The position numbers and the translations under genes were made by a program. From assembly GCA_934463175.1 (NCBI GenBank), contig CAKSIW010000001.1, positions 1 to 64,000 on the forward strand: 64,000 nt of DNA, read 5' to 3'. Numbering within the stretch: position 1 is the first letter of the stretch; the number at the start of each line of letters is the position of its first letter. Shown piece after piece: positions 16,711 to 27,161 of the stretch. The notes under the pieces were generated by a model. It did not search any database, was not told the DNA's origin, and saw only the letters and a list, made by a program, of their open reading frames with translations. The DNA comes from an uncultured Clostridia bacterium. GTDB taxonomy: Bacteria; Bacillota; Clostridia; Monoglobales; Monoglobaceae.

Positions 16711-18759
16711 CTATCCGAAAATTCTCCCTGCAAGCTGTGACAACTGATAGAACGCCGTCGAACACAGCCACGCCGCCGCCAGCTGAAAGACAACCGCGCC
16801 GAGCGTCCACTTTGCGGAACAGGTTTCGCGCCTAATTGTTGCAATTGACGCAATGCACGGAACATAAAGCAGGCAGAAAATCATCATTGAATATGCATTT
16901 GCCGCCGTGAATCCGACACTTCCCAGCGCACCGGAAAGCGCACTCAGCCCTTCCTCCGATGCAATGTTTCCGATGCCGTACAGCACGCTCATGCTCGACA
17001 CCACAACCTCCTTTGCCGCAATGCCCGAAATGAGCGCAACAATAATCTGCCAATAGCCCAGACCTGCGCATGACATGGGCGGCACAAGCAGTCTGCCGAG
17101 CATTGCGCCGAAGCTCTGCGACATGTCGCTGACCATTCCGCCCGGTCCGAAATTGAGCAGTCCCCAAAGCACAACCGATGCCGCAAATATGGTTGTGCCT
17201 GCCTTTGTCAGATAGTCCTCAATCTTTTCACGGACATAAAGAATGATTGTCCGTGCGTTCGGGGATTTATATTCGGGCAGCTCAATCAGAAGCGTGCAGA
17301 TTTCCTTCTTATCCTGTGTGAGTGTGAGCAGCTTTGCCGCTGCAATCGCTGCCGCAACGCCCAGCACATACATTGAATATGCCGCCGCCATTGCATATTT
17401 GCCGAAAAACATCTGCGACAGCAGGACATACACCGGAAGCCGCGCACTGCACGACATGAACGGCGTCACAAATATTGTTTTCAGCCTGTCGCGCCTGTCC
17501 TCCAGTGCACGCGATGCCATGACCGCGGGAACCGTGCAGCCGAATCCGAGCAGCATTGGTATGAACGCTCTTCCCGACAAGCCGATTTTTGCCATGACTC
17601 CGTCCATGACATATGCCACACGCGCCATATAGCCGCTGTCCTCCAGAAATGCAAGCGCAAGAAACAGAATGAAAATATTCGGCAAAAATGTCAGAACTCC
17701 TCCGACGCCTGCAATGATTCCGTCAACCGTCAGCGACACAATAATTCTGTTCACCCTCATTCCCGTCAGAAACTGCTCCGTCAAGTCCGAAAATGCGTCA
17801 AGCGCGGTCTCGAAATATCCCTTCAGCCAATCACCGACAGTGAATGTCAGAAAGAACACAAGTGCCATTATGCACAAAAACACGGGCAGTCCCCACACTC
17901 TGTGGGTCAGAACCGCGTCAAGCCTGTCGGTCGCAAGGCTTCTTTCGCTTTTGTGCACAAGAACCTCACCGATGATTTCCTCAATGAAATCATATCTTTG
18001 GCTTATGATTTCGTCCTCAAAGCTTCTGTCAGCAATTCCCTTCAGGCTGAGAGGATATTTTTCGCACACCTCGCTGTCGCGTTCGAGATATTTAATCGCA
18101 TACCACCGTCTGTTTTCAAGCTGCGGATATTTCACCTCCAGCAGCTCGCTTATCCTGTCAATTTTATCCTCAAGCTCATCACTGTATACCATGACATATT
18201 CATCATGATGAGCGTGAACATGTCCGCCCGGGGCGTGATGATGTTCCGTTTTGTCGGCAGGTCTGCCTATGTGGTGTTCTGCGGCATGCATGAGAATGTC
18301 AAGCCCCGTTCTTTTTCTCGCACACACGGGAACCACGGGAATGCCCAGCATTTCGGGCAGACGGTGCATGTCGATTTCCATTCCGCGTTCCTCAACAATG
18401 TCCATCATATTCAGTGCAAGCACAACGGGCTTTCCAAGCTCAATCAGCTGAATTGTCAGATATAGATTTCTTTCCAGTGCAGACGCGTCCGCAACATCAA
18501 TGATGACGTCCGCCTCACCGTCAAGTATGTACTGCCGCGACAGTTTTTCCTCCATGGTATATGAAGTCAGCGAATATATTCCCGGGAGGTCAACAAGTCT
18601 GAGTTCTTTTCCGTGATAGGACATTGAGCCTTCCTTTTTCTCAACCGTGACACCCGGCCAGTTCGCAACCTTCAGATTCGCACCGGTATACGCATTGAAA
18701 AGCGTTGTTTTTCCGCAGTTGGGATTTCCGATGAATGCCGCACATATGTCATTTTTCAT
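16711..18759 (-). CDS. feoB: Ferrous iron transporter B
   Basis: 682 residues. The N-terminal G domain has GNPNCGKTTLFN (G1, about 10-21), DLPG (G3) and NMMD (G4), followed by a helical domain with a histidine-rich stretch (HHHAPGGHVHAHHDE, about 190-204) that could bind metal. The membrane part (about 285-680) contains the two gate domains with GYMARVAYVMDG and PFMSCSARLPVYVLL, holding the conserved Cys. It imports Fe(II). The start at 18759 has GGAGGTGG upstream and lies inside the end of feoA (11-base overlap). Confidence 0.96.
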   Translation of the reverse strand: MKNDICAAFIGNPNCGKTTLFNAYTGANLKVANWPGVTVEKKEGSMSYHGKELRLVDLPGIYSLTSYTMEEKLSRQYILDGEADVIIDVADASALERNLYLTIQLIELGKPVVLALNMMDIVEERGMEIDMHRLPEMLGIPVVPVCARKRTGLDILMHAAEHHIGRPADKTEHHHAPGGHVHAHHDEYVMVYSDELEDKIDRISELLEVKYPQLENRRWYAIKYLERDSEVCEKYPLSLKGIADRSFEDEIISQRYDFIEEIIGEVLVHKSERSLATDRLDAVLTHRVWGLPVFLCIMALVFFLTFTVGDWLKGYFETALDAFSDLTEQFLTGMRVNRIIVSLTVDGIIAGVGGVLTFLPNIFILFLALAFLEDSGYMARVAYVMDGVMAKIGLSGRAFIPMLLGFGCTVPAVMASRALEDRRDRLKTIFVTPFMSCSARLPVYVLLSQMFFGKYAMAAAYSMYVLGVAAAIAAAKLLTLTQDKKEICTLLIELPEYKSPNARTIILYVREKIEDYLTKAGTTIFAASVVLWGLLNFGPGGMVSDMSQSFGAMLGRLLVPPMSCAGLGYWQIIVALISGIAAKEVVVSSMSVLYGIGNIASEEGLSALSGALGSVGFTAANAYSMMIFCLLYVPCIASIATIRRETCSAKWTLGAVVFQLAAAWLCSTAFYQLSQLAGRIFG

Positions 18760-18982
18760 TTTTCTCCACCTCCACGAAAATCCCCTCGGCAAACCGCCTG
18801 CCGACCGCAAAACGTGTTCCGCGGACTCTGATTATCATTGCTCCTCTGCGTTTTCTCCCCAAAACTTCAACAGCCGAGTTTTCGGTCATTCCGAGAATTT
18901 CAAGCCGCCTTTTCACATTCGCCTCAAGTCCGATTTTTATCACGCGCGCCGGCACTCCGACCGCGCACTCAAACAGAGTCAT
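18749..18982 (-). CDS. feoA: Ferrous iron transport protein A
   Basis: 77 residues, an SH3-like FeoA domain: VGVPARVIKIGLEANVKRRLEILGMTENSAVEVL then MIIRVRGTRFAVGRRFAEGIFVE. It is the small cytoplasmic partner of FeoB. GGGGAG lies just before the ATG. It overlaps feoB by 11 bases and follows the glycosyltransferase gene by 16. I see no DtxR or Fur box upstream; the gene seems to be transcribed within the long operon. Confidence 0.92.
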   Translation of the reverse strand: MTLFECAVGVPARVIKIGLEANVKRRLEILGMTENSAVEVLGRKRRGAMIIRVRGTRFAVGRRFAEGIFVEVEKNEK

Positions 18983-18998
18983 AAGCTCCCCGCCTTTT

Positions 18999-20105
18999 TC
19001 AGTTTCCGATTTCTTTTATAAATTCAACGAAATCGCGCATTGAATTCGGTCGTCCGAGAACCGAAACAATCTCGTCAATATTACGTCTGCGCGTTTCATT
19101 TGTGAACAGCTGATAAATTGCCTCATCAACCGTGAAGGTCGGACTGACCTTCAGTGCCGCACCGTTGTTGAGCAGAAATTCCACATTTCTGTCCTCCTGC
19201 CCCGGAATGGGGTTTGCCATGATCATCGGCAGTCCCTTTGCAAGAGCCTCGCTCGTTGTCAGCCCTCCGGGCTTTGTCACAATGCAGTCGGACGCGTCCA
19301 TCAGAACGTCAACCTTGTCGGTGAATCCGAAGTTGTGAATCTCGCGGTGCAGCTCCATTTTGTCTATATTCCTTTTCAGCTTTTCGTTGTGACCGCAAAC
19401 GGAAATAATCTGAAAATCCAGCTCCGAGCTGTCAAGCTCTTCAATCATTTTTTCAAGCTTGCCATAGCCCATGCTGCCGCTCATGACAAGCACCGTGCGC
19501 ATATCCGCAATCCCAAGAGCGTCTCTTGCCTCACGGGTGCCAAGTCTTTGTGCAAACTTCGGGTTGATCGGAATGCCCGTCGGAATGATTTTCTCCGTTC
19601 CGAGACCTTTTTTTCTCGCCTGATTCGTGAGCAGCTCATTCGCCGTAATGTAATAGTCGTTGTCGGTGTCCTCCCAATAGGGATGTATTGTGAAATCCGT
19701 AATTATCCCGACCGTCTTTATGTTCTCGTGTATTTTGTTTGCCACATAGCTGACAAGAAGTGCAGCAAACACATGTGTACAGACAATGACATCGGGGTGG
19801 AAATCCTCAACAAATCCGACAAGCTTTTTCGCCAGAATGCTGTTTGTTATCTTGATAAATCTGCTGTCCTTGCCCTCCAAATCGCGTTTTTCAGCCATTC
19901 GGTATACCTTGCCGTACACCTTCGGCAGTCTCTTGGTTGACATCAGATAGCCCTGTGAAACCGATTCCTTCAGAACGGGGTTAATGTATTCCAGTGCGTC
20001 AACGCTCAAAGCTTCAATTCCCTCCGCGCGCAAATATTCACACAGAGATTTTGCAACCTGGTTATGCCCCTGTCCTGCCGTCACAGTCAAAATCAATACA
20101 CGCAT
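18999..20105 (-). CDS. Diacylglycerol glycosyltransferase-type protein (MGDG synthase/UgtP family)
   Basis: 368 residues in the MGDG synthase/UgtP group of GT28. The acceptor-side motif TVTAGQGHNQVAKSLCEYL (about 7-25) and the donor-site SGSMGYGKLEKMIEEL plus VTKPGGLTTSEALAKGLPMIMANPIPGQEDRN (about 285-316) are clear. It would add sugars from a UDP donor to diacylglycerol at the inner membrane face, giving glycolipids or lipoteichoic acid anchors. Sugar donor is not readable. AGGAGG precedes the ATG. Confidence 0.88.
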   Translation of the reverse strand: MRVLILTVTAGQGHNQVAKSLCEYLRAEGIEALSVDALEYINPVLKESVSQGYLMSTKRLPKVYGKVYRMAEKRDLEGKDSRFIKITNSILAKKLVGFVEDFHPDVIVCTHVFAALLVSYVANKIHENIKTVGIITDFTIHPYWEDTDNDYYITANELLTNQARKKGLGTEKIIPTGIPINPKFAQRLGTREARDALGIADMRTVLVMSGSMGYGKLEKMIEELDSSELDFQIISVCGHNEKLKRNIDKMELHREIHNFGFTDKVDVLMDASDCIVTKPGGLTTSEALAKGLPMIMANPIPGQEDRNVEFLLNNGAALKVSPTFTVDEAIYQLFTNETRRRNIDEIVSVLGRPNSMRDFVEFIKEIGN

Positions 20106-20164
20106 ACAATTCCTCCTATCCTTGTTTTAACACATTTTCCTTCATTTCATGTCATCCCGCCGTT

Positions 20165-23100
20165 TTATACCTCAATCGCCTCTCCGCATTCAAGGAAATA
20201 TACATAACATTCGTCAACGTCTCTCCCCAGAATTTCAGACAAGCCTTTTTTATAGTATTTCATCTGAACACGGTATTTCTCCGCCGCGGCAGCGGCTGCT
20301 GCACGGTTTCCGGCTCTGTCTGTTTTATAGTCCAGCAGAACCACCGTTCCGTCCTCCTCTTCAAAAAAACAGTCGATTGTTCCCTGCAGCAGAATATTCT
20401 GCTGCACGCCGCTGTGATAAATCGCGTCCGCAGTGTCCTCGGTGTAGAAGCTGAACTCCTTTTCAACACGCACGGCATTTTGCATACGCACACCGAGCGT
20501 GCTTTCAAAAAACCGCGCAATGGCATGTGTATCCACACTTTTTGCCATGTCATGAGTGATTATCTTTTCACTTTCAAGCCGACCGACCAATGCTCTGACG
20601 TCGTCCTCGCCGTCAATTCTCTCCGCCGCCTGCATGATGAAATGCGTGACCGTTCCGCGCTCTGCTCCCGAAAGTTTTCCAAGCTCCGCCATGCCCGTGT
20701 TTCTCAGGCTTTCAAGCATGGGAACATATTCTCCCTCATCACTCTGAATCCTCTTGACCTCACTGACCGAAAGCTTCACGGGAACATCTCCCGATGCCTT
20801 GTTCGGATATTCAAACCCGATTCTCTCGCGGATTTCTTCCAATAACACACCGTCCGAATCCGAATCCGCCGTCCGCACAGTCTGCTCCTCAAAGGCGGAA
20901 TCCGCCGTCGGCACATCGCACGGACTTTCATATATCGAAACACTCAGTCCGAAATCCGCACCGTCCGCGTCCGCACGGTTTTCAATGCCGAGAAACTCTC
21001 TCAGCCGTGCCGACTGCGGATGTGCGGTCAGAGCCGCACAAAGCCAGTCGCGGAAGCACGCCGAATTTCTCACATATGCGGCAAGCACCCTTCCGTCCGA
21101 GCCTTCGGCACGGACACGCAAGCTTTTCTCATTTCCCTTGAAGGTTGCCGGAATAATCAGCTTTTCTCTTGCACGTGTGAGCGCAACATAAAGGAGGCGC
21201 ATTTCCTCCGAAAGCATTTCACGTTTTGCAAGGAAACACAAAAGCGTTCTCGGCAGCGACGGATACCTCACTCTGAGGTCGGTGTCAACATATTCCGCGG
21301 CAAGTCCCGCGTTCTCGTGCCAGATTATGCTGCGGGAAAGGTCGGTCATGTTGAAATGCCGTGCCGTGTCTGCAAGAATCACCACAGGGAACTCCAAGCC
21401 CTTCGACTTGTGAATGCTCATTATCCTGACAACGTTTTCACCCTCGCCGAAAACCTTTGCCGGCGTCATGTCGTCACCCTCGCTCACAATTGTCGCAATG
21501 AAACCCAAAAATCCCGAAAGCCCTTTCAGCTTTGTATGCTCAAACTCTGCCGCACGCTCATACAGCAGCCGCAGATTTGCCTGTCTTTCCTCTCCGCGCG
21601 GAAGTGCTCCGACATATGCATAATATCCAAGGTCATAGTATATGCTCCAAAGCAGGCTGCAAATGTCCTCAACCCTTGCTCTTTCCCTGAATCTGCAAAG
21701 CACGGACATAAACTCCGCCGCGCGTGCATTTCCTCCCTCCGCACTTGCCGAGAGAGCGTCATAGAATCCGCCGCTCCGCACCGATATTCGCATTTCTGCA
21801 AGCTCCTCCGCGGAAAATCCCCACATCGGCGAACGCATGACCGCAATCAGCGGTATGTCCTGCCGTGCATTGTCGATTATCTGCAAATATGAAAGCACCG
21901 TCTCGACCTCAACCGACCCGAGATAGCTCCTCCCGACATCGGTGTATGCAGGTATTCCCCACTCTCCCAGAACTCGTTCATAGACGGGTGCCGCGCTTTT
22001 TGTGTTCCGCATGAGAATCACAACGTCAGAAAATCTTGCCGCGCGGACTGTGCCGCGTTTTGCGTCAAACACCTCAAAGCTGCCGTCCGTCAGCTCGCGA
22101 ATCCGCTTTGCCGCGGCGCACGCTTCAAGCTCGGTTTTGTCAAATGTCACGCTTGCATCGTCTGTCTGCTCTGTGTCGGTGCATATCATGTGCAGCTCCG
22201 TGTCCGCCGCACCCTCTGCCGCCGGCGGATATTCCGCCCCCTGAATCAGATATTCCTCCGGGGTGTAGTCAAGCTCTCCGATTTCGCGCGACATAATCCG
22301 TCTGAAAACATAGTTGACGGCACTGACAACCTCTCCGCGGCTTCGGAAATTCTTGAACAGGCGAATGAGATGACCTTCGCCTTCCGCCACGCCATAGCTG
22401 CGGTACTTTTCCAAAAACAGTGCAGGCGATGCATTTCTGAACTTATATATGCTCTGTTTTATGTCGCCCACCATGAATATATTTTTATTTTCGCGCGAAA
22501 CCGCACGAAAAATTGTATCCTGAATGTTGTTTGTGTCCTGATACTCGTCAACGAGTATCTCCCTGTATTTCTCCTTCAGCGCAAGCGCGGTTTCTGTCGG
22601 CTCGCCGCCGTCACCGGTCAGGAGTCCGAGTGCCTCATGCTCAAGGTCGCTGAAATCGAGAAGGTTTTTTTCGCGCTTTTTCCGCGTATATTTTCTGTCA
22701 ACGGTCAGCACAAGGTTTTTGAGTGTTCTGACCGCGGGATATGTCAGACAGATTCTCTCCGTCATTTCCTCCTCATCGCAGCCGAACAGCTCCAAAAGCT
22801 CCTCCATGCTGCTCTTTGCCATGCTTCGGTATTTTTTCACGCTTTCCTGAATCGCCAGAAGCTCGCCTTCCGCGCCCCTTGCGCCTGCCTTTTGCCGTGC
22901 AAAGGAAAACGCCGAAAGTCTTTCGCGGATTTTCGCGTAGTCCGCGCCTTCAATTTCCTCAAACAAAGCCCTGACCGCCGCTGCCTCATCGGCAAAGAAA
23001 GCGGTGTAGGGGTGTTCGGGATAGAGCCGTTCGTCAATTGTCGTCATAATCAAATCATATATTCCGAGAATTTCTCTTTTTCCCTCATCAAAAAGCTTGT

Positions 23101-23761
23101 TCAGCTGTCTCTGCCATTTTTCGTCCAGAACACCGCTTTTTGCCGTGCTGCGGTATGCCCTGACAGCCTCGCAGAGCCATTTTGACGGATATGCCATGCT
23201 TTTTGAAAATCTGAGCAGCGACAAAACAGTCTTTCTCAGAGTTTCGTCATTCTTAATTCCGCCATATCCCATGACAAGACTGCGGAATGCCGTGTCACGG
23301 TCAATTCTGCCGTAATACCGCTCCAGCACCTCATCAAGTGCTTCATTCATCATAACGCTGTTTTCGGTTTCGGAAGCAAGAGAAAAGTTCACGGGAAGCT
23401 TTGTCAGATGAATATTGTTTTTTATGACATTCATGCAGAATGAATGTATTGTCGAAATGCTTGCGGAATGGAGGAGCAGTCTTTGACGCAGCATATGCGC
23501 ATTCTCGGGGTCTTTGTCCAGCGCACGGATGACAGCCGCCGCGATTTTTCCGCGCATTTCGCTTGCCGCGGCATCGGTGAAGGTCAGAACAAGCAGCTCC
23601 GAAATGTCGGCAGGGTCACTTGCAGGATTCTCACCGCCGCCGATCAGCTCAATTATTCTCTGCACAAGCACCGCGGTCTTTCCCGACCCTGCCGCCGCTG
23701 CAAGCAGAATGTTCTCACCTCTGTATTCAATCGCCTCACGCTGCTGACTTGTCCACTGCAT
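20165..23761 (-). CDS. addA: ATP-dependent helicase/nuclease subunit A
   Basis: 1198 residues. UvrD-type helicase motifs are present: WTSQQREAIEY (Q motif), AAAAGSGKTAVLVQRI (Walker A, about 21-36), EILVDEYQDTNNIQ (motif II), MVGDIKQSIYKFR (III), VRIMSIHKSKGLEFPVVILAD and LYVALTRAREKL (VI). The C-terminal nuclease has LLDYKTDR, the RecB-family active site. AddAB resects double-strand breaks to Chi. The usual neighbour addB is absent: the upstream gene is a pseudouridine synthase. The start at 23761 has GGGAGG upstream. Confidence 0.95.
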   Translation of the reverse strand: MQWTSQQREAIEYRGENILLAAAAGSGKTAVLVQRIIELIGGGENPASDPADISELLVLTFTDAAASEMRGKIAAAVIRALDKDPENAHMLRQRLLLHSASISTIHSFCMNVIKNNIHLTKLPVNFSLASETENSVMMNEALDEVLERYYGRIDRDTAFRSLVMGYGGIKNDETLRKTVLSLLRFSKSMAYPSKWLCEAVRAYRSTAKSGVLDEKWQRQLNKLFDEGKREILGIYDLIMTTIDERLYPEHPYTAFFADEAAAVRALFEEIEGADYAKIRERLSAFSFARQKAGARGAEGELLAIQESVKKYRSMAKSSMEELLELFGCDEEEMTERICLTYPAVRTLKNLVLTVDRKYTRKKREKNLLDFSDLEHEALGLLTGDGGEPTETALALKEKYREILVDEYQDTNNIQDTIFRAVSRENKNIFMVGDIKQSIYKFRNASPALFLEKYRSYGVAEGEGHLIRLFKNFRSRGEVVSAVNYVFRRIMSREIGELDYTPEEYLIQGAEYPPAAEGAADTELHMICTDTEQTDDASVTFDKTELEACAAAKRIRELTDGSFEVFDAKRGTVRAARFSDVVILMRNTKSAAPVYERVLGEWGIPAYTDVGRSYLGSVEVETVLSYLQIIDNARQDIPLIAVMRSPMWGFSAEELAEMRISVRSGGFYDALSASAEGGNARAAEFMSVLCRFRERARVEDICSLLWSIYYDLGYYAYVGALPRGEERQANLRLLYERAAEFEHTKLKGLSGFLGFIATIVSEGDDMTPAKVFGEGENVVRIMSIHKSKGLEFPVVILADTARHFNMTDLSRSIIWHENAGLAAEYVDTDLRVRYPSLPRTLLCFLAKREMLSEEMRLLYVALTRAREKLIIPATFKGNEKSLRVRAEGSDGRVLAAYVRNSACFRDWLCAALTAHPQSARLREFLGIENRADADGADFGLSVSIYESPCDVPTADSAFEEQTVRTADSDSDGVLLEEIRERIGFEYPNKASGDVPVKLSVSEVKRIQSDEGEYVPMLESLRNTGMAELGKLSGAERGTVTHFIMQAAERIDGEDDVRALVGRLESEKIITHDMAKSVDTHAIARFFESTLGVRMQNAVRVEKEFSFYTEDTADAIYHSGVQQNILLQGTIDCFFEEEDGTVVLLDYKTDRAGNRAAAAAAAEKYRVQMKYYKKGLSEILGRDVDECYVYFLECGEAIEV

Positions 23762-23797
23762 TTTCTCATTCCTCCCTCCGCACAGCTTCAAAATTTG

Positions 23798-24703
23798 TCA
23801 CTGCGGCTCTTTGTCCGCCGTAATCTCTTTCCCATTCAAATATTCCAACACTCCCGACGGGGTTGAAAAATCAAAAATAATTTTATACGCGCGCAATTCC
23901 TGAAAGCTCTTTCCGCCGTTTTTGTGCGCACCGTATTTCACATCTCCGACAAGCGGACAGCCGACCGCCGCAAAGCTTGCACGGATCTGGTGCGTCCGCC
24001 CCGTCAGAAGCTCCGCTTCAACAGTGCCGTTCCCGTCCTGCGCACGGTATTTCGTCACGCACCGTTTTGCACCGTCAAACGGCTCAAAACGGAAAATCAT
24101 CTTCCGCCTTTTCTCGTCCTTTTTGACATAGCCCTCAATTTTACCCTCGGGCGGTGATATGACTCCCTCTGTTTTTAAAATATATATTTTCCGCACCTCG
24201 CGGCAGCGGATTTTTTCATTCATAATTCTGAGAGCTTCCGCATTCTTCGCCGCAATAATCAGTCCCGACGTGTTTCGGTCAAGTCTGTTGCAAAGTGCAG
24301 GCGCAAACGTTGCCTCGCGTGCAGGGTCAAACTCCCCTTTCCGGACAAGATATGCCGTTATCTGCGCAAGAAAGCTGCCGTTTCCGTCATGCGACCTCAC
24401 GCCCGACGGCTTGTCTGCAATCAGAATGTTCCCGTCCTCATATACCACACGGATTTTCTCACCGCTCGCCGTAGACTCGGGCTGCTCTGCCGCGTTTTCA
24501 AAAAACTCATCGTTTATATAAAGCTCCAGAACATCACCCTCGCGGACGAAATAATCAATTTCGCCCTTTTTTCCGTTCACCTTCACGCGTTTTTTTCTTA
24601 TCCATTTATATATCATACTCTTCGGCGCACTCCGCAAAAGCTTTGTCAGCAGCTTGTCAAGCCTTTGTCCCGCGTCATTGCGCCCTGCAACAAATTCTCT
24701 CAT
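23798..24703 (-). CDS. RluA/RluD-family pseudouridine synthase
   Basis: 301 residues with an N-terminal S4 RNA-binding domain (about 15-75; [12 protein letters not shown] then [24 protein letters not shown]) and a catalytic domain containing [16 protein letters not shown], where the Asp is the catalytic residue, and [25 protein letters not shown]. It isomerises uridines in rRNA (possibly 23S, as RluC/RluD). The start codon overlaps the mnmG stop by four bases (ATGA). Exact target positions cannot be deduced. Confidence 0.92.
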   Translation of the reverse strand: MREFVAGRNDAGQRLDKLLTKLLRSAPKSMIYKWIRKKRVKVNGKKGEIDYFVREGDVLELYINDEFFENAAEQPESTASGEKIRVVYEDGNILIADKPSGVRSHDGNGSFLAQITAYLVRKGEFDPAREATFAPALCNRLDRNTSGLIIAAKNAEALRIMNEKIRCREVRKIYILKTEGVISPPEGKIEGYVKKDEKRRKMIFRFEPFDGAKRCVTKYRAQDGNGTVEAELLTGRTHQIRASFAAVGCPLVGDVKYGAHKNGGKSFQELRAYKIIFDFSTPSGVLEYLNGKEITADKEPQ

Positions 24704-26592
24704 TCCTTTTCTCCGCGCGTCATTCTGCGTCTTTGCTTCAGCCAGACAACAAGAACCGCAATATCCGCAGGCGACACACCCGAAATTCTCGACGCCTGAC
24801 CGAGTGAGAGCGGACGTATCTTTTCAAGCTTCTGCCGCGCCTCAATTCTCAGTCCTCCGACCTCGCCATAATCTATGTCCTCGGGGAGCTTTTTGTCCTC
24901 AAGCCTTCTGAACCGTTTTGCCTGTTCAATCTGACGGTTTATATATCCCTCATATTTTATGCTTATTTCAACCTGTTCGCAGACCTCATCGGGCAGCTGC
25001 GGTCTTTCCTTATCAATCTCCTTCGTTGCCGCATATGTGACCTCAGGCCGCTTCAGCAAATCGGAGGCATGTATTCCCGTTGTCACGGGCGTGCTTCCAA
25101 GCGATTCAAGGCACGCGTTCACCTCAGCCGACGGCGGAAAAGCCACATGTGACAATCTCTCCTTTTCCTCGTCAATCATTCTGCGCTTTTCCATGAACTC
25201 CGCATATCTCTCATCGGATATAAGCCCGATTCTGTGTCCGATCGGCGTCAGTCTCAAATCCGCATTATCCTGGCGGAGCAGCAGGCGGTATTCTGAGCGC
25301 GATGTCATCATTCTGTATGGTTCCCCCGTACCCTTTGTCACAAGGTCATCAATCAGTGTTCCGATATATGCCTCGCTTCGGTCAAGCACAAGCGGCTCTT
25401 CGCCCTTGATTTTCAGTGCCGCATTGATTCCCGCAACAATTCCCTGAGCCGCCGCCTCCTCATAGCCTGAGGTTCCGTTGAACTGACCTGCGCCGTAAAG
25501 TCCGCCGATTTTTTTGAACTCCAGTGTTGCACGGAGCTGAAGCGGATTGCAGCAGTCATATTCAATTGCATATGCGTTCCTCATGACCTGAGCATTTTCA
25601 AGCCCGGGAAGGGTGTGCAGCATTTCAATCTGAACGTCCTCGGGAAGACTGCTTGAAAAACCCTGGATATACATTTCTTCTGTGTTCTCCCCCATCGGCT
25701 CAATGAACAGCTGGTGCCGCTCCTTGTCACGGAAGCGCATAATTTTGTCCTCGATTGACGGGCAGTAGCGCGGTCCGATTCCCGTTATGCTGCCGCCGTA
25801 GAGAGGCGAACGGTGAATGTTGTCCATAATCACTTTATGCGTTTTCTCATTGGTATATGTCACATGGCAAACAACCGTGTTTTTCAGCTCATCACGGGTC
25901 TCAAACGAAAACGGTGTGATTTTTTCATCGCCCTCCTGAACCTCCAGACGCGAAAAATCAATGCTTCGGCGGTTCACCCTCGGCGGTGTTCCCGTCTTGA
26001 ACCGAACAAGCTCAACTCCGATTTTCCGCAGGTTCTCCGAAAGCTCCGTTGCGGGAAAAATCCCGTCAGGTCCGCTTTCCTGACTGAAATCTCCGATTAT
26101 TATTCTCGATTTCAGATATGTTCCCGTGGACACAACCGCGGCACGGCACATATATCTTGCACCTGCCCGCGTGTCAACCGACTCAACACAGCCGTTCTCA
26201 TTCAGATTCACGCGGACAATCTCGCCCTGCCTCAGGTGAAGATTTTCGCACATCTCGATTCTATGCTTCATCTCTGCCTGATATTTTCTTCGGTCAATCT
26301 GGGCGCGCAAAGAATAGACCGCAGGTCCCTTGCCGCGGTTGAGTATTCTCGACTGCAAGAGGGTTGCGTCCGCAGCCTTGCCCATTTCGCCTCCGAGCGC
26401 GTCAATTTCGCGCACGAGATGTCCCTTCGCCGTGCCGCCTATGCTCGGGTTGCACGGCAAATTTGCCACACTGTCAAGACTAATCGAAAAAAGACAGGTT
26501 CTCATGCCGAGACGTGCAGCCGCAAACGCCGCCTCAATCCCTGCATGTCCTCCGCCTATCACCGCCACGTCATAGCTGTCTGCTGTAAACAA
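24700..26592 (-). CDS. mnmG: tRNA uridine-5-carboxymethylaminomethyl modification enzyme
   Basis: 630 residues, the FAD-dependent partner of MnmE (TrmE) that modifies the wobble U34 of tRNAs. The FAD-binding motif [19 protein letters not shown] is near the N-terminus (about 10-28), then [26 protein letters not shown] and YCPSIEDKI, with the C-terminal [19 protein letters not shown] that contacts MnmE. Start is TTG at 26592, eight bases after AGGAGG. mnmE is not in the window. Confidence 0.96.
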   Translation of the reverse strand: MFTADSYDVAVIGGGHAGIEAAFAAARLGMRTCLFSISLDSVANLPCNPSIGGTAKGHLVREIDALGGEMGKAADATLLQSRILNRGKGPAVYSLRAQIDRRKYQAEMKHRIEMCENLHLRQGEIVRVNLNENGCVESVDTRAGARYMCRAAVVSTGTYLKSRIIIGDFSQESGPDGIFPATELSENLRKIGVELVRFKTGTPPRVNRRSIDFSRLEVQEGDEKITPFSFETRDELKNTVVCHVTYTNEKTHKVIMDNIHRSPLYGGSITGIGPRYCPSIEDKIMRFRDKERHQLFIEPMGENTEEMYIQGFSSSLPEDVQIEMLHTLPGLENAQVMRNAYAIEYDCCNPLQLRATLEFKKIGGLYGAGQFNGTSGYEEAAAQGIVAGINAALKIKGEEPLVLDRSEAYIGTLIDDLVTKGTGEPYRMMTSRSEYRLLLRQDNADLRLTPIGHRIGLISDERYAEFMEKRRMIDEEKERLSHVAFPPSAEVNACLESLGSTPVTTGIHASDLLKRPEVTYAATKEIDKERPQLPDEVCEQVEISIKYEGYINRQIEQAKRFRRLEDKKLPEDIDYGEVGGLRIEARQKLEKIRPLSLGQASRISGVSPADIAVLVVWLKQRRRMTRGEKE

Positions 26593-26604
26593 TTTTCCAA
26601 CCTC

Positions 26605-27144
26605 CTATTTTTCCCGTTTCACCTCGGGAACGCAAAGCTTCAGGATTTCCTTATATATCAAATCCGCATTTTCCTTAAAATATGCCGCCGCACGCTCCGC
26701 CTGCGGCTTTGTTCCCACATTCAGCGAAAGCTCCAGCATCGGGACTCTGTCCTCGGTTATGCAGCACCTGACCGCATATTGCTCCTCCGCCGCAAGGGAA
26801 ACCTCCGCACGAACCGCGTTCGGGTCGGCAAGCTCGGTATATTTGACAGTGCCGATTGCATTGTCAATCCTCGCCCTTATGCTGAACGGAACACGGCTTT
26901 TAAAATACAGATATGCCTCTCTGCCCTTTTCCGTCAGGCAGAAGGCTTCCTCGTTTCTGTAATATTTTTTATAAATATATCCGTCCTCCGACAGCTCCAT
27001 GAGCGCCTCCGAAAGGTCAAAATATTCCATGACCTCCTTGTCCCACGTCAGAATTTCATAAATTCTGCTCATGCTGAGCGGTGCTTTATACTGCTTCACG
27101 GTGTAGACAACCGCAAATTTAATCTCTTCCTTTTCAAGATACAT
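26605..27144 (-). CDS. DUF4364 family protein
   Basis: 179 residues, a Clostridia-wide family of unknown role. The N-terminal two thirds look like a winged-helix: FAVVYTVKQYKAPLSMSRIYEIL, then LMELSEDGYIYKKYYRNEEAFCLTEKGREA. The C-terminal half is a mixed alpha/beta domain with a duplicated strand (RCCITEDRVPMLELSLNVG). It may be a transcription regulator, but no target is known to me. It sits 12 bases upstream of mnmG. Confidence 0.85.
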   Translation of the reverse strand: MYLEKEEIKFAVVYTVKQYKAPLSMSRIYEILTWDKEVMEYFDLSEALMELSEDGYIYKKYYRNEEAFCLTEKGREAYLYFKSRVPFSIRARIDNAIGTVKYTELADPNAVRAEVSLAAEEQYAVRCCITEDRVPMLELSLNVGTKPQAERAAAYFKENADLIYKEILKLCVPEVKREK

Positions 27145-27161
27145 CTTTCTCAGTCCTTCGA

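Noticed and set aside
22190..23185. 331-codon plus-strand frame opposite addA
   Set aside because: Shadow of a well-supported gene with all helicase motifs; no ribosome site or protein family.
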